Positions 24,065-32,605 of a stretch of 64,000 bases of DNA are shown here, piece by piece. Where the stretch lies: assembly GCF_019623905.1 (NCBI RefSeq), contig NZ_CP069370.1:1426001-1490000 (forward strand), read 5' to 3'. Position numbers and translations under genes: made by a program. This stretch comes from Neotabrizicola shimadae. Its GTDB lineage: Bacteria > Pseudomonadota > Alphaproteobacteria > Rhodobacterales > Rhodobacteraceae. The notes below the pieces were generated by a model. That model saw nothing but the letters and a program-made list of their open reading frames with translations, was not told the DNA's origin and searched no databases. The stretch's first letter is position 1, and every line of letters begins with the position of its first letter.

Positions 24065-25468
24065 CTAGCCCTGCCGGCGCTGGATGAAGGGGGGCTGCCA
24101 ATCGCCCGTCAGGATCTCTGCCTGCGGAGAGTAGTGCCGCGTGACCAGATAGAAGGGCCCGGCGGGCGCGGGAAGCCAGTTGGCGCGTTCCACCGGATCG
24201 GTCGGCGCGTCGTGCTGAAGGTAGATCGAAACCGTCCCGTCCTCGTCCGTCATCAGGCCCGGCGTGCGATCTCCGATGGAATAGCGGTTGATCGGGCTTT
24301 CCACGAAAAGCTGCGTCGCTGCGTCGTACATCGTCACCGACCAGAAGGCGTTGACTGGCGGCGGCGGATCGAAGGTCAGGACATAGCGGTCGGCGCCGGT
24401 CAGCGGCTTGCCTTCGGCATCGAGGAAACCCACGTCATAGGTGCTGACCTCCATCGGGTTCCAGATCAGGCCCAGCATGGCGGCGGCAGCGGCAATGACC
24501 GGATCGCCGCTGATCTTCGGATCGAGTCGAGCCACCTGCCAGTTGTTCACGATGGGCACGGCGCGCTGCATCCGCGCAGCGATGATCCGATGGCCTTCGG
24601 CCACGGCGCGGGTCAGCCCCCCCTGCGCAGCGGCCGACAGGGCATCCCAGTCAAACTGCTCCGTCGGCGCCATGGAGATTTCGGCAAGCCAGGCCGCCAT
24701 GGCCGCATCGGCGGCATTGCCGGGCCGGGGCGTGAGGCGCAGCACCTCGTTCAGCGTGGTGAAATAGGCGCGGGCATCGGTCAGCCCGGCGCGGGTGAAG
24801 ATGGGGAAGGCCGCGGCATCCGGCACCGGGCGGGTGACGTCCGCCCTGCCCCATTGGTCGAGCGGAACAAGTCGCACCTGGGCCTGCAGCGCGAGAGCTG
24901 CGGGCAGGTCGTCTGAGCCCGCAACGGCATAGCGGCCAAGCGTGAAACCGAGCGGGGTTGCCATGTCCACCCGGCGGACGCCTTCGGGCAGCACGCCAAC
25001 CCAGCCGGGCGGGCAAAGGGCGAAATCGCCGCCCGCGCGCCCCACCGTATCCCATGACAGGTTGGCGTTGTAATCGTGGCGCATGTCGCCGACGGGGAAC
25101 CAGTACTGCCGGTCGGTCGCGGGGATGGACAGGATCAGGGGCTGCGCGCGCAGGTCGAAGAAGACGCGGTCATAGATCGTGTCGTTGTTGGGGGTTATGA
25201 CCCAGTCATCCTCGTGGGTGATGAGGCGGTCGAAGCGGAAGAATTCGTTGAGGCCGCGGTCATGGCCGCGCGCGGGGTCGAGCGTGGTTTCCCAGAGGGT
25301 CCGGTACAAGTCCATCATCGGATAGGACCAGAGATAGGCCTGCACGCCGATGGCATAGGCCAGTTCCTCGTCCTGTGCGGGTTCGGTGGCAGCGGCGCGG
25401 TTTGCGCCCCAGATCGCGGCAAGGCCGGCGGCGAGCGGCAGGGTGAGGATGCGTCGGCGGGTGGGCAT
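24065..25468 (-). CDS. DUF1254/DUF1214 domain protein, exported
   Basis: A 467-residue protein with a signal sequence (MPTRRRILTLPLAAGLAAIW, cleaved near residue 28), possibly Tat-like because of its early Arg pair. The DUF1254 domain spans residues about 40-170 (WSYPMMDLYR, TPNNDTIYDRVFFDLRAQP), and the DUF1214 domain lies at the C-terminus (PPPPVNAFWSVTMYDA, NRYSIGDRTPGL). The biochemical role of this family is not known. It diverges from a Crp-like regulator, which is a reasonable candidate to control it. Confidence 0.85.
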   Translation of the reverse strand: MPTRRRILTLPLAAGLAAIWGANRAAATEPAQDEELAYAIGVQAYLWSYPMMDLYRTLWETTLDPARGHDRGLNEFFRFDRLITHEDDWVITPNNDTIYDRVFFDLRAQPLILSIPATDRQYWFPVGDMRHDYNANLSWDTVGRAGGDFALCPPGWVGVLPEGVRRVDMATPLGFTLGRYAVAGSDDLPAALALQAQVRLVPLDQWGRADVTRPVPDAAAFPIFTRAGLTDARAYFTTLNEVLRLTPRPGNAADAAMAAWLAEISMAPTEQFDWDALSAAAQGGLTRAVAEGHRIIAARMQRAVPIVNNWQVARLDPKISGDPVIAAAAAMLGLIWNPMEVSTYDVGFLDAEGKPLTGADRYVLTFDPPPPVNAFWSVTMYDAATQLFVESPINRYSIGDRTPGLMTDEDGTVSIYLQHDAPTDPVERANWLPAPAGPFYLVTRHYSPQAEILTGDWQPPFIQRRQG

Positions 25469-25560
25469 GGCGGCTTCCTTCTTCGCGGAAAGACCTGGAG
25501 TGTGGCCGGGGGGAGCGAATTCCTGGCGGCACGAAGCTGCGGTTCAACTCGATTCCTTGC

Positions 25561-25580
25561 GCAGTATCGCGCAGTATCGC
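25561..25580. promoter_or_regulatory. Tandem 10-bp repeat in a divergent promoter region
   Basis: GCAGTATCGC occurs twice in direct succession, one helical turn apart, in the 173-bp gap between the DUF1254 gene and the Crp-like gene. The position suggests a regulator site, perhaps for the Crp-like protein. It does not match the Crp or Fnr palindromes. Confidence 0.4.
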
Positions 25581-25641
25581 CTTCAGGATTGACCCTTTGG
25601 GTGCAATCAGGGCCAAGGATCACGCCAACGCAGGAGGCCGG

Positions 25642-26343
25642 ATGGAACGGGAGGAGGCCTTGGCGGTGCTGGCATCGCGGGGGTGGCTGGCCGAGTCGCC
25701 GGCGGGATTCCGTGATCAGGTGCTGGCCGGTGCCCGGCTGCGCCGGGTGCAGGGTGGGACCACGATCACGCTTGGCGGGGAAGAGGCGGATGACTTCGTG
25801 GGTCTGGCGCAGGGAACCATCGCCGTAACCTCGATCCTGGGGCGGGCCGGGACACCTGTGACACATCTGGTTCATGCCGTTTCCTGGCTGGGCTATGGGT
25901 CGCTGCTTCTGGACCGGCCGCGCGTGGTGACGGCCGAGGCGCGGGGCGAAGTGTGGATTGCGGTGGTCCCGAAAGGGCGCCTCTTGCCGTTGCTGGATGA
26001 GGTGCCGCAGGGGTGGCGGCCCTTCATGCGGCTGCTGGCCGAATATGGCGATACAAGCGCGACGATTGCCGCGGATCTCTTGATCCCGTCCTCGGAAGGG
26101 CGTCTGGCGGCAACGATCCTGCGCTTTGCCGGGCAGCGCCGCGCGGGGCCGGCGCCCGCGGCGGCTGATCGGCTGCCGGTGACGCAGGCCGAACTGGCCG
26201 CGGCGGCCAACCTTTCCCGCAATGCGGCGGGGCGGATTCTGCGGCGGATGGCGGCGGCGGGCCTTGTCGCGCTGGACTATCGCGGGCTGGAGGTGAGGAA
26301 CGCGGTGGGGCTGCGCGGGCTGGCCGACCGGGACGGCGGCTGA
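25642..26343 (+). CDS. Crp/Fnr-type transcriptional regulator
   Basis: A 233-residue protein with an N-terminal cyclic-nucleotide-binding-like beta-roll (residues about 20-130) and a C-terminal helix-turn-helix (LPVTQAELAAAANLSRNAAGRILRRM near residue 180). It has no N-terminal Cys cluster, so it is not an oxygen-sensing Fnr. The canonical cAMP-binding G-E-x-x-x-x-R-S-A motif is not seen, so the signal is unknown. The ATG at 25642 has a perfect AGGAGG. It diverges from the DUF1254 gene. Confidence 0.83.
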   Translation: MEREEALAVLASRGWLAESPAGFRDQVLAGARLRRVQGGTTITLGGEEADDFVGLAQGTIAVTSILGRAGTPVTHLVHAVSWLGYGSLLLDRPRVVTAEARGEVWIAVVPKGRLLPLLDEVPQGWRPFMRLLAEYGDTSATIAADLLIPSSEGRLAATILRFAGQRRAGPAPAAADRLPVTQAELAAAANLSRNAAGRILRRMAAAGLVALDYRGLEVRNAVGLRGLADRDGG

Positions 26344-26346
26344 GCG

Positions 26347-27582
26347 TCAGAGATCGCGGAAACGCTTTTCCTGCCGGGCGGTCCAGCTGACCTCCATCGT
26401 CCAGCCCTCGTCGGTCTGGGTTTCCGAGATGACCACGCCTTCGGCGTGGAGCCAGGCGTGCTTTCGCCCTTCGGCGAAAGAGAGCGCCAGCTCGCGCTGG
26501 CTGCGTTCTTCATCGAAGGCCATCGACACGGCGTCGAGCAGGCGCGCGATCCCCTCGCCCGTCAGCGCGGAGACGGCGAAGACATTGGTGCGTGCCGCGG
26601 CCTGAGCCACCAGTGCATCGTGCTGGCCTTCGGGCACCAGGTCGAGCTTGTTCCAGATCTCGAACATGGGCGTGCCGCCCTTGACGCCAAGGCTGGCGAG
26701 GATTTCGGCCACGTCGGCGGCCTGTTCGCCGGTTTCCGGGTGGCTGATGTCGCGGACGTGCAGGATGAGATCGGCGGCGAGCACCTCTTCCAGCGTGGCG
26801 CGGAAGGCGGCGACAAGCTGGGTGGGCAGGTCGGAGATGAAGCCCACGGTGTCGGAGAGGATCACCTTGCGGCCCGAGGGCAGTACGACGCCGCGCATGG
26901 TGGGGTCGAGCGTGGCGAAGAGCATGTCCTTGGCCAGGACCTCTGCCCCCGTCATGCGGTTGAAGAGCGTGGACTTGCCGGCGTTGGTGTAGCCCACCAG
27001 CGCCACGATGGGGAACGGCACCTTGGCGCGGGCGGCGCGGTGCAGTTCGCGCGTCTTGACCACCTTTTCCAGCTGGCGCTTGAGCCGGACCACCTGATCG
27101 TCGATGGCGCGGCGGTCGGATTCGATCTGGGTTTCGCCGGGGCCGCCGACGAAGCCGAAGCCGCCGCGCTGGCGTTCGAGGTGGGTCCAGGCGCGGACAA
27201 GGCGGGTGCGCTGGTAGCTGAGGGCGGCGAGTTCCACCTGCAGCACGCCTTCGCGGGTGCGGGCGCGGTCGGCGAAGATTTCCAGGATCAGGCCGGTGCG
27301 GTCCAGAAGCTTGACGCCCCATTCCTTTTCCAGGTTGCGCTGCTGCACCGGGCTGACCGGGCCATCGACCAGCACGAGGCCGACGCCAAGTTCCTTGAAG
27401 CGGGCGCCGAGTTCATCGACCTTGCCGGACCCGAAGAGCGTGCCGGGCTGGACGCGCGGCAGGCGCACCACGTCGGACCCCATGACGGTGAGCCCGGGAA
27501 GGGCTGCGGCCAATGCCACGGCTTCGGCCAGGCGGTGTTCGGGCAGGCGGCGGCCCTGGGCGGAGCGGATGTCGGGATGCAC
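26347..27582 (-). CDS. hflX: Ribosome-associated GTPase HflX
   Basis: A 411-residue GTPase that splits or rescues stalled ribosomes. The HflX glycine-rich region FGSGKVDELG is near residue 50, GGPGETQIESDRR near 146, G1 GYTNAGKST near 195, DTVGFISDLP near 242 and NKLD near 308. The given start is a GTG, which would truncate the family's N-terminal strand. The same frame stays open upstream without any ATG as far as the hfq stop, where a CTG overlaps it (27670-27672). The true start is probably a non-standard codon near 27672, adding about 30 residues (acidic, then TRAYVV). Confidence 0.88.
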   Translation of the reverse strand: MHPDIRSAQGRRLPEHRLAEAVALAAALPGLTVMGSDVVRLPRVQPGTLFGSGKVDELGARFKELGVGLVLVDGPVSPVQQRNLEKEWGVKLLDRTGLILEIFADRARTREGVLQVELAALSYQRTRLVRAWTHLERQRGGFGFVGGPGETQIESDRRAIDDQVVRLKRQLEKVVKTRELHRAARAKVPFPIVALVGYTNAGKSTLFNRMTGAEVLAKDMLFATLDPTMRGVVLPSGRKVILSDTVGFISDLPTQLVAAFRATLEEVLAADLILHVRDISHPETGEQAADVAEILASLGVKGGTPMFEIWNKLDLVPEGQHDALVAQAAARTNVFAVSALTGEGIARLLDAVSMAFDEERSQRELALSFAEGRKHAWLHAEGVVISETQTDEGWTMEVSWTARQEKRFRDL

Positions 27583-27668
27583 GACATAGGCGCGCGTCTC
27601 GTCCGGCGCGCGGTCGTCCTTCGGGGGGAGGATGTCGTCGAACTCCTCCCCGTCCTCGTCGGAAATGT

Positions 27669-27902
27669 TCAGTCTTCGCCCTCGTAGAGGTTGATCGGCC
27701 CGCCGGGCATGATCGTGGAGATGGCGTGCTTGTAGACGAGCTGCGATTGACCATCGCGGCGCAGGAGCACGCAGAAATTGTCAAACCAGGTGATGACGCC
27801 CTGAAGCTTCACGCCATTGATGAGGAAGATGGTGACGGGAACCTTTGCCTTCCGGACGTGATTGAGAAAAGCGTCCTGCAAGTTCTGTTTGTCTGCGGCC
27901 AT
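27669..27902 (-). CDS. hfq: RNA chaperone Hfq
   Basis: A 77-residue Sm-like hexamer-forming protein that pairs small RNAs with mRNAs. The Sm1 motif ([19 protein letters not shown]), the conserved F-D-N-F and the Sm2 motif Y-K-H-A-I-S-T-I are all present, so the RNA-binding rim is intact. The C-terminal tail is short, as in Rhodobacter. It lies upstream of hflX in the standard hfq-hflX order, with the two almost touching. Confidence 0.97.
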   Translation of the reverse strand: MAADKQNLQDAFLNHVRKAKVPVTIFLINGVKLQGVITWFDNFCVLLRRDGQSQLVYKHAISTIMPGGPINLYEGED

Positions 27903-28043
27903 TCGTTCTGTTGCCTTGTTCTTGGCTTCTCGTGTTGTCCCGGTCGCGGGCGCGCTGTTCGTACGCGCCCATCCCTCCCGTGCGGGGCAGTATGGAAAAC
28001 AAAGTTCCGGGATTCCAGAGCAATCTTCGCGGCGGATCGAGGA
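27903..28043. promoter_or_regulatory. 141-bp region upstream of hfq
   Basis: It lies between trkH and hfq on the same strand and probably contains the hfq promoter. No confident promoter motif or terminator was assigned. Confidence 0.35.
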
Positions 28044-29561
28044 TCAGCGCCGCCAGAGCGCCGGCGAAAGGAGCGCCAGGACGGCGAGAATTTCAAGCCG
28101 GCCGACGATCATGGCCATGGCAAGGATCGCCTTGGCCGGCAGGCCGAGCGCGGCCCAGTCGAAGGGGACGCCGCCAGCGACCTCGGCCAGGGGGCCGGTG
28201 AGGGTGAGGGCGGAGAGGCCGAAGACGAGGGCCGGTTCGAACTCGACCCCCGCAAGGGTCAGGGCGGCGGTGACGACGCCGATGGAGGTGGCGAAGAGCA
28301 TGAAGAAGACCCAGGCGGCATAGGCGCCCTCGCCGCGCAGGCGCCGGGCGTCGCTGCCGCCGCCGCCGACCGAGCTGGGAAAGATGACCTGTTCCAGCTC
28401 GCGCTGGCCCAGGCGGAAGAGCGCGAGGATGCGCAGGAGCCGGACGCCACCGGCCGTGGTGGCGACACCGCCGCCGATCACGGCCAGGGCGGCGAGGACG
28501 AGGCCGGGCGAGCCGGTGCCGAGCCAGTCGCGCGCCACGTCCCATTCGCTCGATTCGAAGCCGGTGGTGGTGAGGAAGGACAGCGCGGTGAAGAGCGCGC
28601 CCCACCAGGCGCGCAGGGCTTCGGACACGCCGGGGATGCCGCTGGCGATGTCGACGGAATAGAGGTGGCGGAGCACCAGGACAGTGGAGACCACGGCCAG
28701 GATCACGGCCGCCAACCGCAATTCGGGATCGTCCACGATGCGCGGGCTGCGGCCAAGGATGGCGGGGCCGGGCAGGAAGCGGCGCGAGAGCGCGAGGCAA
28801 AGGAAGGCGAAGACGGCCAGCTCGCCCAGAAAGCCCGCGCGGACCTCTTCGAAATCGACGCCGGGGCTGATGCCGCTGGTGGACAGCGTGGACATGGCGT
28901 GGCTGAGCGCGACGAGGCCATCCTCGCCGGTGAGCAGGAGGACGATCCACAGAAGGATCGTGATCCCGGCATAGGGCGGAAACAGGGTGACGGCCTGGCG
29001 GGCCAGGCGTTCGGCCGGGTCGGCGGTCCGGGTGATCTGCGACAGGCCGGCATTTCCCCGGCCCGGCGTGCGCCCGGTGATGACCTCGTAGCCGCCGAGG
29101 TTCATGGCTGGAAGGATCGCCCCGGCCACGGCGAGCGTGTAGAAGCCCCCCAACCAGCCCACGAGCGCCCGCCAGAGATGCAGGCTGGGGGCGAGCCGGT
29201 CGGGCGAATCGTAGAGCGTGGCGCCGGTGGTGGTGAAGCAGGACACCATCTCGAACCAGGCGTTCGCGAAGGTGGTGTCGCGCAGCGCCAGCACGAAAGG
29301 CAAGGCGAAGACCACGGGCAGGGCAAGATAGGCGGCGGCAAGCCCGGCGAGATAGCCCTGAAGGACCGTGGTGCGCTGGCCGGCGGTTGCCAGGGCCAGC
29401 ATGAGCGCCCCGGTCAGGACGAGGCCCGCGGACTGGGCGAAGATGCGGGCCAGGCGGTCATCGTCCAGCACTGTGGCATGGGCGGCGGGCAACAGCATGG
29501 CAAGGCCCGCCAGCGCCAGCAGGATCACCAGGATCGGCAGATCGGCGAGCCGGCGCAGCAT
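28044..29561 (-). CDS. trkH: Potassium uptake protein TrkH/KtrB family
   Basis: A 505-residue membrane protein of the K+ transporter superfamily, with about ten hydrophobic segments and four pore-loop repeats (CFTTTGATLYDS near residue 110, STLSTSGISPGVD near 225, LTTTGFESSEWD near 335 and a last degenerate one). The ATG at 29561 begins MLRRLADLP before the first helix; 18 codons further upstream overlap trkA and are excluded. It is 4 bp after trkA, forming a transport operon. Confidence 0.93.
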   Translation of the reverse strand: MLRRLADLPILVILLALAGLAMLLPAAHATVLDDDRLARIFAQSAGLVLTGALMLALATAGQRTTVLQGYLAGLAAAYLALPVVFALPFVLALRDTTFANAWFEMVSCFTTTGATLYDSPDRLAPSLHLWRALVGWLGGFYTLAVAGAILPAMNLGGYEVITGRTPGRGNAGLSQITRTADPAERLARQAVTLFPPYAGITILLWIVLLLTGEDGLVALSHAMSTLSTSGISPGVDFEEVRAGFLGELAVFAFLCLALSRRFLPGPAILGRSPRIVDDPELRLAAVILAVVSTVLVLRHLYSVDIASGIPGVSEALRAWWGALFTALSFLTTTGFESSEWDVARDWLGTGSPGLVLAALAVIGGGVATTAGGVRLLRILALFRLGQRELEQVIFPSSVGGGGSDARRLRGEGAYAAWVFFMLFATSIGVVTAALTLAGVEFEPALVFGLSALTLTGPLAEVAGGVPFDWAALGLPAKAILAMAMIVGRLEILAVLALLSPALWRR

Positions 29562-29565
29562 CGGA

Positions 29566-30942
29566 TCAGAAGAAGTCGATCGAGACCTGCAGCAGGCGCT
29601 CGACCTCGGGGACATCGCTGGCCATGGCGAAGAGGGCGATCACGTCGCCGGCCTCGATCCGCAGGTCGCCGGTGGGCTTCACCACCTTTTCGCCCTTCAT
29701 CAGGGCGCCGACCAGCACGCCTTCGGGAAACTCCACATCGCGCACCAGCTTGCCCGCCAGGGGCGAGGTGGACAGAACCTGCGCCTCGATCACCTCGGCC
29801 TCGGCATCGCCGATGGAATAGATGGCGCGCACCTTGCCGTGCCGGATGTGGCGCAGGATGGACGAGACGGTAGTGGCGCGCGGGTTGATGTAGGCGTCGA
29901 TGTCCAGGGGGGCCATCAAGGGCGCGAGGGTGGGATCGTTCACCAGGGCGATGGACATGGGGCAACCGGCCTGCTTGGCGCGCACGGCGGCCAGGAGGTT
30001 GGTCTTGTCGTCGTCGGTGACGACAAGGACGGCATCGGCGCGGTCGATATCGGCTTCGGCGAGGATGTCCATGTCCATGCCGTCGCCGTTCAGCACGATG
30101 GTACGTTCCAGCCCGTCGGCGGCCAGTTCGGCGCGGGCACGGTCCTTTTCGATGATCTTGGTGCGCACGCGGTCGGTGCGCTTTTCCAGCGCGCGGGCCA
30201 CGGCAAGGCCCACGTTGCCACCGCCGATGATGATGACGCGTTCCTGCTTGCGGGCCTGCTTGCCGAAGATTTCCACGCAGCGCGCCACGTCTTCGGAATG
30301 GGTGAAGACGTAGATCTGGTCTTCGGCGAACAGCATGTCGTCGGGATCGGGGGCGAAGAGCCGGTCGCCGCGGCGGATGCCCACCACGATGGCGCGCAGG
30401 GTGGAGAACAGCTCGTTCAACTGGCGCAGGGGGGTGCCGAGCACCGGGCAATCCTCGGTCAATGCGATGCCCAGAAGATGGGCGCGGCCGCCCATGAAGC
30501 TTTCGGTGTCGAAGGCGGCGGGGGCGGCGAGGCGTTGCAGCGCGGCCTCTGCCACCTCTCGTTCCGGGCTGATGACCACGTCGATGGGCAGGTGCCCCGC
30601 GCGGTAGAGATCGGAGTAGATGGCATCGAGGTAGGATTGCGCCCGCAAGCGGGCGATCTTGCGCGGGACGGAGAAGATGGAATGGGCCACCTGGCAGGTG
30701 ACCATGTTCACCTCGTCGGAATGGGTGGCGGCGATGATCATGTCGGCATCGCGGGCGCCTGCGCGTTCCAGCACGTCGGGATAGCTGGCAAAGCCCGCGA
30801 CGCCGCGCACATCCAGCGTGTCGGCGGCCCGGCGCACCAGATCGGCATTGGAATCGACGATGGTGACGTCGTTTCTTTCACCCGACAGGTGGCGGGCGAT
30901 CTGCCAGCCCACCTGTCCGGCGCCGCAGATGATGACCTTCAT
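29566..30942 (-). CDS. trkA: Trk system regulatory protein TrkA
   Basis: A 458-residue cytoplasmic subunit that gates TrkH. Two RCK/TrkA-N domains each begin with a Rossmann motif (GAGQVGWQIARHLSG near residue 7, IIGGGNVGLAVARALE near 235), and each is followed by a TrkA-C domain. Length equals E. coli TrkA. The ATG at 30942 starts MKVIICGAGQ; the upstream in-frame extension is Arg/Gly filler. Confidence 0.94.
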   Translation of the reverse strand: MKVIICGAGQVGWQIARHLSGERNDVTIVDSNADLVRRAADTLDVRGVAGFASYPDVLERAGARDADMIIAATHSDEVNMVTCQVAHSIFSVPRKIARLRAQSYLDAIYSDLYRAGHLPIDVVISPEREVAEAALQRLAAPAAFDTESFMGGRAHLLGIALTEDCPVLGTPLRQLNELFSTLRAIVVGIRRGDRLFAPDPDDMLFAEDQIYVFTHSEDVARCVEIFGKQARKQERVIIIGGGNVGLAVARALEKRTDRVRTKIIEKDRARAELAADGLERTIVLNGDGMDMDILAEADIDRADAVLVVTDDDKTNLLAAVRAKQAGCPMSIALVNDPTLAPLMAPLDIDAYINPRATTVSSILRHIRHGKVRAIYSIGDAEAEVIEAQVLSTSPLAGKLVRDVEFPEGVLVGALMKGEKVVKPTGDLRIEAGDVIALFAMASDVPEVERLLQVSIDFF

Positions 30943-31038
30943 CGCTTGTCCGGCGTTGCACGGGCCGATCTGTGGCCCGCGCCGCCTGTATCGCACCGAC
31001 CGCGACCCGGGACAATCGCCAAGGCCGCCGGCGGGACG

Positions 31039-32514
31039 TCAGAGGATGAAGTCGTCGCGGGTCAGAAGCGAAATGCCCTCGATGCGCCAACTGCCATCGG
31101 CCAGGGCATCGCCGTCGGTGTCGAAGGACAGCACGAGATTCTGCCCGGAGGCCCTGTACCAGATGCCGTTGGCGGTGGCGGTGGTGTCCCCCCAGGCGAA
31201 ACGCTGGTTTCCAGGCAGGGCGGTGTTGGCATCGAGCGCGTAGAAATCGAAATAGTCGATGCCGTGTTCGAAGTTGCGCACGGCGTCCATGCGGGCATCG
31301 GTACGGCTGGCGGCAGCGTCGTTCACAAGGATCACGTCCTCGGCCTGGTCGCCGGCGCCCAGATCCAGAATGTCGCGCCCTTCCCCGCCGGTCAGCGTGT
31401 CGGCCCCTGCCCCGCCATAGAGGTGGTTCAGCCCGTCGCTGTTGACGACGTAATAGCCGCCATTGCCCGACAGGAAGTCATTGCCTGACCCGCCGAACAG
31501 CGAGTCGGCCCCTGCGCCGCCATAGAGCCGATCGTCGCCGTCGCCGCCGTCGAGTTGGTCGTGGTAGCGCCCGCCATACAGCGCATCTGCACCGGTGCCC
31601 CCGAAAAGCTGGTCATTGTCGCGCCCGCCGGTAAGGGAATCGTTGCCCGCGCCGCCGAAAAGCTGGTTCAGGCCGCGGTCGTCGGTCAGGTAGTCGGCAT
31701 CGTCGCCGCCGTAGAGGCTGTCATTGCCGTCCGAGCTGTAGAGTGAGTCGGCCCCTGTCCCGCCGTACAGGCTGTCGTTCCCCAGGCCGGCGGAAAGGAC
31801 ATCGGCACCGTCGCCACCGTTCAGGCTGTCGTCGCCCCCGCCGCCATAGAGGTAGTCGTTCCCTTCACCACCAAAGAGCGTGTCGCCTTCGGCGCCGGCA
31901 TAAAGGAAATCGGTCCCGATGCCACCGCGCAGCAGGTTCCGGCCGCCCTGCCCTTCCAGCCGGTCGCTGCCCGCGCCGCCAAAGAGGGAATCGTCGCCTT
32001 CGCCGCCGTAGAGCCGGTCGTCGCCGCCAAGGCCATGGAGGCTGTCGGCACCGGCGTAGCCCGCCATCATCTCGCCTTGGGCGGAGCCGGTGAAGCTGTC
32101 GTCGGCCTCGCTGCCCGAGAAGGGCGAGTAGCCGGCATTCAGGTGATAGGCGGTGCCGGTGCCGCCTTGCGAGATGACGACGTAGTAGCTGGCGCCTGGT
32201 TCGGCCAGGAAGCTGGCCTGAAGCGCGCCTTGTGTCTGTCCGCCATAGGCGGCGGTCACGATGCGCTGGCTGGCGGTGTAGATGAGCACGGAGATGTTGG
32301 CGCCAAGACCGGTGAGGTCGATCAGCAGGATACCGGCCTGGGCGGCAGTGATGCGGAAGACATCGGTGGTGTCGGTGACGGGGGTAAGCGTGCCATCGAA
32401 CGGGGTGTCGAGCGGCAGCGTCGATGCCGTGGCGAAGGTGCCGCCGGTATCGGGCACTTCGCCCACGGGAACGGGCGCCGAAAGGCCGGGAACAAGCGCA
32501 ATGCGGTCCGCCAT
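31039..32514 (-). CDS. RTX repeat protein, probable type I secretion substrate
   Basis: A 491-residue protein. Residues about 1-130 form a beta-rich domain resembling a pre-peptidase/PPC-type domain (FRITAAQAGILLIDLTGLG). About 15-20 RTX nonapeptides (GGxGxDxLY) fill residues 140-395, and the C-terminal 90 residues end in DDFIL, like other type I secretion signals. There is no N-terminal signal peptide. The ATG at 32514 has AAGGAG. It sits between ntrX and trkA, which are normally neighbours in Rhodobacter relatives, so it looks like an insertion into a conserved block. Function is unknown; no enzymatic motif is visible. Confidence 0.86.
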   Translation of the reverse strand: MADRIALVPGLSAPVPVGEVPDTGGTFATASTLPLDTPFDGTLTPVTDTTDVFRITAAQAGILLIDLTGLGANISVLIYTASQRIVTAAYGGQTQGALQASFLAEPGASYYVVISQGGTGTAYHLNAGYSPFSGSEADDSFTGSAQGEMMAGYAGADSLHGLGGDDRLYGGEGDDSLFGGAGSDRLEGQGGRNLLRGGIGTDFLYAGAEGDTLFGGEGNDYLYGGGGDDSLNGGDGADVLSAGLGNDSLYGGTGADSLYSSDGNDSLYGGDDADYLTDDRGLNQLFGGAGNDSLTGGRDNDQLFGGTGADALYGGRYHDQLDGGDGDDRLYGGAGADSLFGGSGNDFLSGNGGYYVVNSDGLNHLYGGAGADTLTGGEGRDILDLGAGDQAEDVILVNDAAASRTDARMDAVRNFEHGIDYFDFYALDANTALPGNQRFAWGDTTATANGIWYRASGQNLVLSFDTDGDALADGSWRIEGISLLTRDDFIL

Positions 32515-32605
32515 GGCGGTCTCCTTGAAATGGGTATGGAAAAATACTTCAGCGCGATGCTGCTCCTTGCGGGGCAGCACCGTCAACCGGGATTATCGGG
32601 CGCGT

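Noticed and set aside
31400-32060. Dense short DNA repeats resembling a CRISPR or satellite
   Set aside because: They are the coding repeats of RTX nonapeptides, in frame and degenerate at third positions, without uniform spacers.
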